Assembly (NCBI GenBank): GCA_046294915.1
Contig: JBKBOE010000025.1
Span: forward strand, 1 to 35,478
From: UBA2336 sp046294915
GTDB lineage: Bacteria; Bacteroidota; Bacteroidia; Cytophagales; Cyclobacteriaceae
Direction: 5' to 3'
Length of the DNA: 35,478 bases
Shown: piece after piece, positions 14,608 to 22,935 of the stretch
Layout of the letters: every line of letters starts with the position of its first letter
How positions within the stretch are numbered: the stretch's first letter is position 1
Notes under the pieces: generated by a model
The model's database searches: none
What the model was told of the DNA's origin: nothing
Seen by the model: the letters and a program-made list of their open reading frames with translations, nothing else
Made by a program: the position numbers and the translations under genes

Positions 14608-17133
14608 ATGAAGTCGGTTTTTCTAGCAGTTATTTTTGTTCCCTTTCTCCTTTTTTCACAATCGCGCCAGCCAGATGCCATCCAGATTAAATTGAAACTT
14701 AAAAAGCTCAATTTTCTAGGTTCGGTATTGTATGTGGCGGCCCACCCCGATGACGAAAATACACGGGTTATTGCCTACATGGCTAACGAACGGCTTGCCG
14801 CCACCGCTTATCTTTCGCTGACCCGCGGTGACGGAGGTCAGAACCTGGTAGGTCCTGAAATACGCGATGAACTGGGTGTAATTCGCACACAGGAACTTCT
14901 TGCTGCGCGAAGAATTGACAGAGGCGAACAGTTTTTTACCCGAGCTAATGACTTTGGCTTTTCAAAAAATGTTAATGAAACCCTCGCCATTTGGGGTAAG
15001 GATGAAATTCTTTCGGATGTTGTTCGGATATTTCGCCAGTTTCAGCCCGATGTGGTGTTGAATCGCTTTCCTCCCAATGAACGTGCAGGCCACGGCCACC
15101 ACACCGCTTCGGCTGTACTTGCCCTCGAAGCGTTTGATCTTTCAGGATCGCCAACGGCTTATCCTGATCAGTTGAAATCGTTTCCGACCTGGCAACCGAA
15201 ACGGATCTACCTGAACACGGGCCGTTTTTTCAATAACACAATCAGCGAAAATACACCGGGTGTTACGGTGTTGAATGTTGGCGGATACAACGCCTTGCTT
15301 GGGCAATCGTATGCCGAGATAGCTGCTACCAGCCGCAGCCAGCATAAGAGCCAGGGTTTTGGATCTCCGGGCAGGCGTGGCGATGCGAATGAGTTTTTTG
15401 AACTGGCCAAAGGCGAGCCTTCAACTAACGATATATTTGACGGGATCAACACCACCTGGACTCGCCTGAAAGGAGGAGAGAAAATAATACCCCTGGTTGA
15501 TAAGGCTATTAAAGATTTTAATCCGGAATATCCCCATGCTATCGTAAACCAGCTTTTGCAAATTCGCAGAGCGATTGGAAACCTAGAACACAGCGTTTGG
15601 AAAACACGAAAGCTTGCTGAAGTGAATCAACTTATCCAGGATTGCCTTGGGTTGTTTGCCGAAGTTACTGCGAACCAGTATTGGATTGCACCCAATGAAA
15701 CCCTTACCGCTTCTTTTGAGATCATTAACCGGTCGGATGCAGATGTTAAACTGGCTACTCTTCGCGGCACAGGCTTGCAGTATGATACGTTGGTTAATAC
15801 TTCATTAAAATACAATGTGCCATTACTTTTCAAAGCAAAAAAGGCAATTGGTAATGTTCCATATTCTGACCCGTATTGGCTGCAGGAGCCTCACTCGCTA
15901 GGATTGTTTACCGTTACTGACAAGGAAAAAATAGGAAAACCTGAAAATGACCGGCCCCTGTACGTTACGCTGGATTTTCTTATACATGGTGAACCCTTGT
16001 CAATACGTGCTCCACTTGTTTACAAGTGGACCGACCCGGTGAAAGGCGAGCTGTACCGGCCGGTGGAAGTTGTACCACCAGTATTTGTTTCGGTGCAGAA
16101 TGGGGCCTGGATTTTTAATTCCGCCACACCGCGCGAAATCGGAATAGTGTTGAAATCGGCCAGTGATCATACTCAGGCTGGCGAACTGAAACTGATGCTT
16201 CCGGATGGCTGGCGCGCAGAACCGCCATCAGTTTCTTTCCAGCTGACAAGGCGAAACGAAGAGCAGGTAAAAGTTTTCAAAGTCCACCCAACCCAACACG
16301 AATCAACTGGTAAACTTCGTGCAGTTGCGGAAATTAACGGCAAGCCATACGCCCATGCTGTGCGAACCATAATGTATGATCACATTCCGGTACAGACGCT
16401 ATTGCCAAAGGCCGAGGTGCCTTTAGTGCGAGTGGATCTCCGGAAGGAAGGCAAGGTAATCGGATACATTCGGGGCGCTGGCGATGATGTGCCTGCCGCC
16501 CTGCGCAACATTGGCTATGAGGTTTGGGAAATGAAGAACGAAGAAGTAACAGCTGAGAACCTCAACCGTGTGGATGCTGTAGTGCTGGGTGTGCGTGCCA
16601 TTAACACCAATGAACGGATCCGGTTTATGATGGATATTCTGCTGAATTATGTTGAGCAGGGGGGAACTATGGTTGTACAATATAATACAAGTACCGATTT
16701 GGAAACCGACAAGTATTCGCCCTATCCCATGACGATCTCCCGCGACCGTGTAACCGAAGAAGATGCCGAAGTGCGGCTGCTTAAACCCGACCATGAAGTG
16801 CTGAACTATCCGAATAAAATCAGCTCAGCCGATTTTTCCGGGTGGGTGCAGGAGCGGGGCCTCTATTTTCCAAACAGGTGGGACGACCGCTACGAAGCCA
16901 TCCTCTCTATGAACGATAAAGGCGAAGAGCCGAAAAACGGAAGCCTGTTGGTTGCCCGCTACGGCAAAGGCTATTACGTATACACAGGGCTTTCGTTTTT
17001 CAGGGAACTGCCCGAGGGAGTTCCGGGTGCCTATAAACTTTTTGCGAATCTGGTTTCCCTGGGTAATAAGCAGATCGGTTCACCACCGCAGCCTTCTCCT
17101 GCAAAATCAAAATCTAAAAGTAAAGCAAAGTAA
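14608..17133 (+). CDS. Large secreted PIG-L family deacetylase with C-terminal domains
   Basis: The 841-residue protein has a signal peptide (MKSVFLAVIFVPFLLFSQS), then a PIG-L/LmbE zinc deacetylase domain with the metal motif AHPDDE at residues 45-50 and the GHGHH motif at 161-165. Further segments (DLSLTRGDGGQN-like strand, LGVIRTQELLAARR) fit the family. Residues about 350-620 look like beta-sandwich modules; the last 230 include a Rossmann-like stretch (GYIRGAGDDVPAALRNIGYEV, VDAVVLGVRAINT, YVEQGGTMVVQYN) resembling a class I amidotransferase-like or ThuA-like fold, with no catalytic Cys evident. It ends in a Lys/Ser tail. The substrate is unknown; PIG-L enzymes remove acetyl groups from amino sugars. 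Ten bases separate it from the small membrane protein gene, which overlaps the symporter gene, so the three form an operon. Confidence 0.86.
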   Translation: MKSVFLAVIFVPFLLFSQSRQPDAIQIKLKLKKLNFLGSVLYVAAHPDDENTRVIAYMANERLAATAYLSLTRGDGGQNLVGPEIRDELGVIRTQELLAARRIDRGEQFFTRANDFGFSKNVNETLAIWGKDEILSDVVRIFRQFQPDVVLNRFPPNERAGHGHHTASAVLALEAFDLSGSPTAYPDQLKSFPTWQPKRIYLNTGRFFNNTISENTPGVTVLNVGGYNALLGQSYAEIAATSRSQHKSQGFGSPGRRGDANEFFELAKGEPSTNDIFDGINTTWTRLKGGEKIIPLVDKAIKDFNPEYPHAIVNQLLQIRRAIGNLEHSVWKTRKLAEVNQLIQDCLGLFAEVTANQYWIAPNETLTASFEIINRSDADVKLATLRGTGLQYDTLVNTSLKYNVPLLFKAKKAIGNVPYSDPYWLQEPHSLGLFTVTDKEKIGKPENDRPLYVTLDFLIHGEPLSIRAPLVYKWTDPVKGELYRPVEVVPPVFVSVQNGAWIFNSATPREIGIVLKSASDHTQAGELKLMLPDGWRAEPPSVSFQLTRRNEEQVKVFKVHPTQHESTGKLRAVAEINGKPYAHAVRTIMYDHIPVQTLLPKAEVPLVRVDLRKEGKVIGYIRGAGDDVPAALRNIGYEVWEMKNEEVTAENLNRVDAVVLGVRAINTNERIRFMMDILLNYVEQGGTMVVQYNTSTDLETDKYSPYPMTISRDRVTEEDAEVRLLKPDHEVLNYPNKISSADFSGWVQERGLYFPNRWDDRYEAILSMNDKGEEPKNGSLLVARYGKGYYVYTGLSFFRELPEGVPGAYKLFANLVSLGNKQIGSPPQPSPAKSKSKSKAK

Positions 17134-17143
17134 CGTGGCTAAC

Positions 17144-17269
17144 ATGCCTGATGGAGCAAATGACAAGCCTCCGGTTTTCAAAACCTGGAGCCATTGGTAT
17201 TGGCTGCTTCTTATTACGTTAGCCATTCAGCTTGCTTTTTTCTACTGGCTAACCCTTACGTTTTCATGA
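17144..17269 (+). CDS. 41-residue single-helix membrane protein coupled to the symporter
   Basis: A short ORF from ATG at 17144 encodes a soluble N-terminus (MPDGANDKPPVFKTWSHWYW) and one hydrophobic helix (LLLITLAIQLAFFYWLTLTF). Its stop codon overlaps the ATG of the symporter by four bases (ATGA), a clear sign of translational coupling. Short one- or two-helix proteins encoded just before sodium:solute symporters, such as YjcH before ActP or DUF4212 proteins, are known, but this is shorter and I cannot assign it to either family. It is probably an accessory subunit that stabilises the transporter. The longer in-frame ORF upstream only overlaps the end of the PIG-L gene and is not needed. 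Confidence 0.7.
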   Translation: MPDGANDKPPVFKTWSHWYWLLLITLAIQLAFFYWLTLTFS

Positions 17270-19035
17270 ATTCCATTGACTGGCTTGTGCTGTTTGGCAC
17301 CATTGCGCTGATTGTGGCGTATGGATCCTGGAAAACACAGGGCAGTAAGTCAATGGAGACTTACCTGCGTGGAGATGGCAAACTGAAATGGTGGATGATC
17401 GGCATCTCCATCATGGCCACGCAGGCAAGTGCGATTACGTTCCTCTCAACACCCGGGCAGGCCATTGAAGACGGCATGCGGTTCCTGCAGTTTTACCTTG
17501 GGCTTCCAATTGCCATGATTATTATTTCGGTAACCTTCGTTCCGATTTACTACAAGTTGAATGTACTCACTGCCTATGAATACCTGGAGACCCGATTCGA
17601 TTTAAAGACCCGCTCGCTAACCGCACTTTTGTTTCTGGTGCTTCGGGGGCTATCAGCCGGCATTACCATTTTTGCTCCATCGCTGGTACTTTCAACAGTG
17701 CTGAACTGGCGCATTGAATATACCACGCTGCTGATTGGAGTCATGGTGATCATCTACAGTGTTACCGGGGGCTCTAAAGCCGTAAGCCTGACCCAGCGTA
17801 TGCAGCTATCGGTGGTAATGGGGGGGATGGTCCTTGCTGGTATTATCGCATATTCCTTACTCCCATCAACCCTGAGTTTTTCAGAAACCATGTCTGTAGC
17901 GGGGGAGTTGGGTAAGTTTAACATGATTAATGTGCTGCCCGCTGGTGTTGAGCGAATGCTTCCTGAAGGTGTTACTTCAGTGGATGAGCTCACTTTTCTT
18001 CAAAAAGTTGACCTCGTGCTGAAAGACCGGTTCAATATATGGTCAGGTTTGCTGGCCAGTGTTTTTTTATTCTTGTCGTACTTCGGAACAGACCAGTCGC
18101 AGGTAGGGCGTTATCTGGGAGGCCGTAACCTGACCGAGAGCAGATTAGGACTGATGTTTAACGGACTGTTGAAAATACCCATGCAATTTGTTATCCTGTT
18201 TATTGGTGTACTGGTATTTGTATTTTACCTGTTTAATCAGCCCCCGGTTTTTCATAATCAGGTGTTATTAAAGCGCGCTATGGAAACCGGTAGCAGGCAG
18301 CAAATAATTGACCTGCAAGCTGAATACGACCGCATTTATCAGCAAAAGCAAACTGCTATTAACGGATTGATTACCTCAATCCGGTCAAACAACAAAGATT
18401 CTATCCGGATTCTTAAAGAAAATGTAATGCGCATTCAGGATGATGAGAAGGCGGTACGTGATGCGGTTAAGGCAACGATCAAGGATGCCATTCCATCTGC
18501 AAAAACACAGGATCGTGATTACATCTTCCTGAACTTCGTGCTTACTAATCTGCCACATGGCATTGTCGGTCTGTTGCTGGCAGTTATGTTTCTGGCCGCC
18601 ATGTCGTCCATGGCAGGAGAACTCAGTGCGCTGTCATCCACCACAGCGGTTGATATTTACAGACGATTGTTAGTCAAAAATGCTTCACCGGAACATTACC
18701 TCAAGGCTTCACGCGGGTTTACGGTTTTATGGGCACTATTGGCTATGGCGTTTGCCATGCTGGCTGGTTTTTCGGAGAATCTCATCCAGTTTGTAAATAT
18801 TGTTGGGTCGTTGTTTTACGGTACAATCCTCGGTGTATTTATTACGGCATTTTATTTTAAACGTGTGCAAGGCACGGCCGTTTTTTGGGCAGCCTGTATG
18901 GCCGAGGGTGTGGTATTGTATTGCTATTTTTTTACTGACCTCGCTTTCCTGCTCTACAACATTATCGGATGCGCTGTGGTGTTGATTTTGGCCTCGGGGT
19001 TACAATACCTGGTGGGCAAAAAGGTTACAGTGTAG
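17266..19035 (+). CDS. Sodium:solute symporter family transporter
   Basis: The 589-residue inner-membrane protein belongs to the SSS family. Many hydrophobic helices run through the chain, starting SIDWLVLFGTIALIVAYGSWKT, and the typical segments WWMIGISIMATQASAITFLSTPG (helix 1 with the Na-binding region), AYEYLETRFD, SYFGTDQSQVGRYLGGRN and MAAMSSMAGELSALSSTTAVDIYR are present. A charged, probably helical loop of about 80-90 residues (near 335-420) is inserted between two late membrane helices, unlike short-loop members. The substrate cannot be read from sequence; next to a PIG-L enzyme a sugar, amino sugar or related acid is plausible. The ATG at 17266 is set by overlap with the small ORF. 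Its 3' end overlaps the convergent lipoprotein gene by 11 bases. Confidence 0.9.
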   Translation: MNSIDWLVLFGTIALIVAYGSWKTQGSKSMETYLRGDGKLKWWMIGISIMATQASAITFLSTPGQAIEDGMRFLQFYLGLPIAMIIISVTFVPIYYKLNVLTAYEYLETRFDLKTRSLTALLFLVLRGLSAGITIFAPSLVLSTVLNWRIEYTTLLIGVMVIIYSVTGGSKAVSLTQRMQLSVVMGGMVLAGIIAYSLLPSTLSFSETMSVAGELGKFNMINVLPAGVERMLPEGVTSVDELTFLQKVDLVLKDRFNIWSGLLASVFLFLSYFGTDQSQVGRYLGGRNLTESRLGLMFNGLLKIPMQFVILFIGVLVFVFYLFNQPPVFHNQVLLKRAMETGSRQQIIDLQAEYDRIYQQKQTAINGLITSIRSNNKDSIRILKENVMRIQDDEKAVRDAVKATIKDAIPSAKTQDRDYIFLNFVLTNLPHGIVGLLLAVMFLAAMSSMAGELSALSSTTAVDIYRRLLVKNASPEHYLKASRGFTVLWALLAMAFAMLAGFSENLIQFVNIVGSLFYGTILGVFITAFYFKRVQGTAVFWAACMAEGVVLYCYFFTDLAFLLYNIIGCAVVLILASGLQYLVGKKVTV

Positions 19036-19642
19036 ACAACTCCAGTTCGCGAAACAGCTGATGGTAATCAGGCACGTGTTCGGAGTACACGTACGGTTCA
19101 TATGGGTTATCTTTGTCCACATGAAGACGGATATATTTGGACGGCAGTTTCCAAAGTAATTCATAGTGGGTAAGTTCCGGATTGATTCGCTTTTTTCCGT
19201 TCTCATTAATCATTACCGATGCCTCCGTTAACACACGTTTGTTATTTTCATCAAGCGGGGTAATATTAAAAGTTCCGTATTGGGCTATCAATTTGTCGGC
19301 AACATTTTCGGTAAGGATAAACCGCGACTGGCAGTGCACACCATCCAGGTAATACATTATGATTGTTGAAATGCGGGTTTCAAAAATTTTTGATTTTGTA
19401 TCTTGAATAACAAAAAATTCAGCCCGCTCCTGAAAAAATTTTCCAAAGCGGTAATCTTCCAGCCATTGGCGAGATTCCGTAGTGCTTAATTGGTATGACG
19501 CTGCTTCTTCGGGTGGGGGTATAACACGTTTTACTTCAGCTTTTTGCTCTGCTTTTTCAATTTGTTTTTTTGCAGGCTGGTGTGTACAAGCAGAAGCAGC
19601 CAAAATAGCTAACAGTATGCCTTTGGTTAATCTCATCACCAT
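19025..19642 (-). CDS. Unknown lipoprotein beside the GMC oxidoreductase
   Basis: The family is not recognised. The roughly 205-residue product has a lipoprotein signal (MRLTKGILLAILAASACTHQ, lipobox ASAC), a short Lys/Glu-rich linker, then a folded domain of about 150 residues with strands such as RAEFFVIQDTKSKIFETRI and STIIMYYLDGVHCQSRFILTE and a C-terminal acidic tail. The start is the ATG at 19642 or 19636. It lies five bases after the stop of the oxidoreductase gene on the same strand, so the two are one operon. It may be a partner or chaperone of that enzyme, but this is inferred only from position. Confidence 0.72.
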   Translation of the reverse strand: MVMRLTKGILLAILAASACTHQPAKKQIEKAEQKAEVKRVIPPPEEAASYQLSTTESRQWLEDYRFGKFFQERAEFFVIQDTKSKIFETRISTIIMYYLDGVHCQSRFILTENVADKLIAQYGTFNITPLDENNKRVLTEASVMINENGKKRINPELTHYELLWKLPSKYIRLHVDKDNPYEPYVYSEHVPDYHQLFRELELSTL

Positions 19643-19647
19643 CAAAT

Positions 19648-21273
19648 TTAACGATACACATTGGCTTCCGCCAGTTGTTCGTCCAGTGTTTTACCTTCCG
19701 TGCCTGGTTTTTTAGGCACCAGGCTCATAGCATATTCGCTCAGTGCAGTAATGGTTAAGGAGGGATTTACACCCAGGTTGCACGGAATTATTGATCCATC
19801 AAGGATATAAAAATTTTTGTACCCATAGGCTTCAAACCGTTCGTTCACAACCCCTTGTTCGGAATTTATTCCTACGGGGCATCCGCCCAGAATATGGGCC
19901 GTTGATGCCAGGCCAAACATTACCTCGCTGAACGCATTTTGGGGAACTCCGTTAACCTTCTTTGCATACCGGTAGAGCACGTCCTGACCAATGGGTATAA
20001 AGCTTGGAACTTTCTGCGTACTTTCATTCCGGAAAGAGAGGCTGAAGCCGGTGATACCTTTTTTTAATCGTAACTTCATGGCGTTAGGCAGGGATTGCAT
20101 GATCAGGAATATAACGGAATTGCGTGCCGGGTTAGTCTGAAATACCGATCGCAAAAATGCCAGGGGATGGGTAATGATGTTGGCCATCATTTTTGCGGTT
20201 CGCAAAAGCGGATGACCCTTGCCGGCTGCCATAACCGCAAGCCGGATCATGGCCCCGGATTTATCAGGAAATTTTACCAATTCAATATGCGTATGCTCAT
20301 CCGGATTGAAAACCCTGCTGATGGCCAGGCCATGATTGAGTTTTCGGTCTGCTGCCACCACTCCCGAAAGCATTTCGGAATTCGTCAACACATTATCGCC
20401 AAGTTTATCGGAAAGGTAAGGTAATGTTTTGTACACGTACTTTTGTTTAAGGAGTAAATCCAACGTGCCTAAAACACCACCGCTTACAACAATGCCATTG
20501 CTCGTGTAAATATGATGTTTGCTTTTTCTGAAGCGGGTGCTTGATTTTGCTTCTACGCTATAGCTTGAATCGGGATTGACTGATATTCTTACTACCTCGG
20601 TTTCGGCAATAATGGTGGCGCCAAAATTTTTTTCGGCAAACCACAGGTAGTTTTTAGTAAGGGTATTTTTGGCATTGTGCCGGCATCCCACCATGCAACC
20701 GGCACATTCAATACATCCTTTTCGCTTTGGGCCAAGTCCTTTAAAATAGGGGTCTGTTTCGTGGGCAGGGTCGCCAAGATACACGCCAACTGAATCAACC
20801 GGTGCGTAGGTTGCTTCACGGTTTATATCTTTTGCTACTTCCCGCAATACAACGTCTTCACTGTTTTCTTTTTCATACCGTTCGCTTCCCAGCATGAATC
20901 TGGCTCTTTCATAGAAGGGTGCCAGAACTGACTTCCAGTTTTTAATGGATGACCAAACCGGGTTGTTAAAGAACGAATCGGGGGGCATCATGTGCGTATT
21001 GGCGTACACCAGCGAGCCACCACCCACGCCCACGCCACTTAATACAAAAACTTCCCTAAAAAAGCTCAGCTTCAGAAAGCCAAACCAGCGGAGCAATGGC
21101 AACCAGATGTATTTCTTCAGGTTCCAGTTAGTTTTTGGAAAATCAGAATCTGCCCATCGCTTCCCTTTCTCAATAATCAATACCCGATAGCCCTTTTCAG
21201 CCAGCCGCATGGCCGAAACAGAGCCGCCAAAGCCGGAGCCGATTACAATATAATCGTAGTGATCAGGGTGCAT
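19648..21273 (-). CDS. GMC family FAD oxidoreductase with a Cys cluster
   Basis: The 541-residue protein opens with the FAD-binding GSGFGG motif at residues 12-17 and has the GVGVGGGSLVYAN segment at 81-92, as in cholesterol-oxidase-like GMC enzymes. A cluster C-x2-C-x2-C-x3-C at residues 187, 190, 193 and 197 (CIECAGCMVGC) resembles a 4Fe-4S site and recurs in this bacterial branch. The C-terminal part has HILGGCPVG and DGSIIPCNLGVNPSLTI, with the family His and Asn region. Oxidation of an alcohol or sterol-like substrate is likely; the physiological one is unknown. No signal peptide is seen. The downstream lipoprotein gene is coupled. Cholesterol oxidase is one possible name, but not certain. 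Confidence 0.88.
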   Translation of the reverse strand: MHPDHYDYIVIGSGFGGSVSAMRLAEKGYRVLIIEKGKRWADSDFPKTNWNLKKYIWLPLLRWFGFLKLSFFREVFVLSGVGVGGGSLVYANTHMMPPDSFFNNPVWSSIKNWKSVLAPFYERARFMLGSERYEKENSEDVVLREVAKDINREATYAPVDSVGVYLGDPAHETDPYFKGLGPKRKGCIECAGCMVGCRHNAKNTLTKNYLWFAEKNFGATIIAETEVVRISVNPDSSYSVEAKSSTRFRKSKHHIYTSNGIVVSGGVLGTLDLLLKQKYVYKTLPYLSDKLGDNVLTNSEMLSGVVAADRKLNHGLAISRVFNPDEHTHIELVKFPDKSGAMIRLAVMAAGKGHPLLRTAKMMANIITHPLAFLRSVFQTNPARNSVIFLIMQSLPNAMKLRLKKGITGFSLSFRNESTQKVPSFIPIGQDVLYRYAKKVNGVPQNAFSEVMFGLASTAHILGGCPVGINSEQGVVNERFEAYGYKNFYILDGSIIPCNLGVNPSLTITALSEYAMSLVPKKPGTEGKTLDEQLAEANVYR

Positions 21274-21320
21274 GCCGTTCTGCCGATGGCGCAGTGAGTT
21301 ATCTTTATAATACCAAGTAA

Positions 21321-21350
21321 ATAAAAAAGGCAGTCGGTTGCGACTGCCTT
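21321..21350 (-). terminator. Intrinsic terminator of the DUF2911 gene
   Basis: AAGGCAGTCG at 21327-21336 pairs with CGACTGCCTT at 21341-21350 (10 bp, GTTG loop). On the minus strand a run of six T (21328-21323) follows, 20 bases after the DUF2911 stop. Confidence 0.85.
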
Positions 21351-21370
21351 TCTAAAAACCTTGTTACGTA

Positions 21371-22258
21371 TTACTTTTTCTTTGCCGGAGTTTTTGGCAT
21401 TTCGGCATTCAACTTGGCAATCAGGTCTTCATTTAACTTAATGTAGCCAAAATCGCTGGCTGCCTTCTTCGCTAAATCAAGCGATTGCTGTGCGGTGGCA
21501 AGGGCCCCTTTTTTATCACCGAGTGCATCCTGAATTTTAGCCTTTGTGTGAATATTCCAGAACGCCTCGCGGTTTCCGTTTTCAATACCCAGCGTAATCC
21601 ATTCTAAAGCCTTGTTCAGGTCCTTCTTATTTTCGAAGTAGTAATTGGCAGCAGCAATATAATTGCCCGGGTTAACGCGGGTACCGGCCTCAATGGCCTT
21701 CATCACTTTGGAATCGAAATCAACAGCCACATTAAATTTTACCGAAGTATTTTCCCATGCCAGTTGCACGTTGGCATTGGTGTTGTCATCAGCTATATCG
21801 GCAATGGCAATGGTAAAGGTTTGTACCGGTTCGGTTAGTCGGGTTGGCCTAACGGTAAATCGAGCGGCATCTTTTTCCTGTTTGTAGTTGGCCATATTTC
21901 CGCCAATGGAAGGATCACTGTAGAGAATTACCGTCCACGAGTCAGCCCCGGGAATGCTCAGCAGCATGTATTCGCCCTTTTTAACATCCTTTCCTTCAAC
22001 CTTTACGTCATCCGAGAAGTTGATTATCGTTCCCTGGTTGGCACCTGTCCGCCACAATTCACCATAGGGAACAAGGAAATCAGACCCACTGCCAAAAATT
22101 TTACGGCCTTTCATTTTAGGGCGTGAATACTTAATGCTGATGTCGGTAAGTCCGACAACCGAACTTACGGAGCCTGCCGGGCTGGCAGCCGGAGTTTGAA
22201 TCTGAGCCTGAACACCCAGCGTTGCAATGAGCAATAAAACGGGTAAAAGTTTTTTCAT
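21371..22258 (-). CDS. DUF2911 domain protein, periplasmic
   Basis: The 295-residue protein has a signal peptide (MKKLLPVLLLIATLGVQAQ) and a DUF2911 domain from about 25 to 165, with the family hallmarks ISIKYSRPKMKGRKIFG, VPYGELWRTGANQGT, KKGEYMLLSIPGADSWTVI and LYSDP. The C-terminal 100 residues are helical and TPR-like (NKALEWITLGIENGN, KKGALATAQQSLDLA). The function of DUF2911 is not known. It is monocistronic, ended by a strong terminator, and diverges from the glycosylase gene. Confidence 0.9.
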   Translation of the reverse strand: MKKLLPVLLLIATLGVQAQIQTPAASPAGSVSSVVGLTDISIKYSRPKMKGRKIFGSGSDFLVPYGELWRTGANQGTIINFSDDVKVEGKDVKKGEYMLLSIPGADSWTVILYSDPSIGGNMANYKQEKDAARFTVRPTRLTEPVQTFTIAIADIADDNTNANVQLAWENTSVKFNVAVDFDSKVMKAIEAGTRVNPGNYIAAANYYFENKKDLNKALEWITLGIENGNREAFWNIHTKAKIQDALGDKKGALATAQQSLDLAKKAASDFGYIKLNEDLIAKLNAEMPKTPAKKK

Positions 22259-22337
22259 GATATGGTTATTTTTGGGTTTACGAAACGTTTTAAGTGTGGC
22301 AAATTACTAATTCTTTTTGTTTCCTAAGCCTTTTTGT

Positions 22338-22925
22338 GTGAAGTTGCCTGAGTCCTTTTACAAGCGGAATAATGTTGTTGCGATAGCCCGTGAATTGCTT
22401 GGTAAACAACTGGTTACTCGAATTGGAAAAAAGCTAACATCAGGATTAATTGTTGAAACGGAAGCCTACTCCTGGAAGGAAAGGGGATGCCATGCATACA
22501 AGGGAAGGAGAACACAACGCAATGAAATAATGTTTGCCAGCGGTGGCCATGCCTACGTGTATCTTTGCTATGGAGTACATAACCTTTTTAATGTGGTCAC
22601 CAATCAATCAGGAATAGCCGATGCCGTGTTAATTAGAGCCATTGAGCCGTTAGCGGGTTTGCCGATAATGCAGCAGCGAAGAGGTTTCCCGGTAAATCCT
22701 TTCCACTTAACCTCCGGTCCCGGCAAACTGTCTGTAGCATTGGGTATTGACCGGGCTTTCAATGGAAAGCACCTTACTGGCAACGATGTTTGGATTGAGA
22801 AAGGTGAAAATATTCCCCAACGGATGATAGAGGCAGGCACAAGAATTGGCGTTGAATATGCCGGAAAAGATGCTAAACTGCCGTGGCGGTTTACCATCAG
22901 GGGAAATCCGTGGATCAGTAAATAG
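22338..22925 (+). CDS. 3-methyladenine DNA glycosylase (AAG/Mpg family)
   Basis: The 195-residue enzyme removes alkylated purines in base-excision repair. The catalytic Glu of LIVETEAY is residue 42, with Tyr44 and the His of CHAY (52) in the usual places, and YVYLCYGVHNLFNVV supplies the intercalating-Tyr strand; LTSGPGKLSVALGID follows. There is no ATG near the conserved N-terminus. The start is placed at GTG 22338 because the family begins with K/LPxSFYxR and the upstream TTG at 22317 would add seven atypical residues; TTG at 22344 is also possible. It is 10 bases before the PD40-OmpA gene, probably one transcript. Its start region lies opposite the DUF2911 promoter. Confidence 0.87.
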   Translation: MKLPESFYKRNNVVAIARELLGKQLVTRIGKKLTSGLIVETEAYSWKERGCHAYKGRRTQRNEIMFASGGHAYVYLCYGVHNLFNVVTNQSGIADAVLIRAIEPLAGLPIMQQRRGFPVNPFHLTSGPGKLSVALGIDRAFNGKHLTGNDVWIEKGENIPQRMIEAGTRIGVEYAGKDAKLPWRFTIRGNPWISK

Positions 22926-22935
22926 GTAAGGCAGC

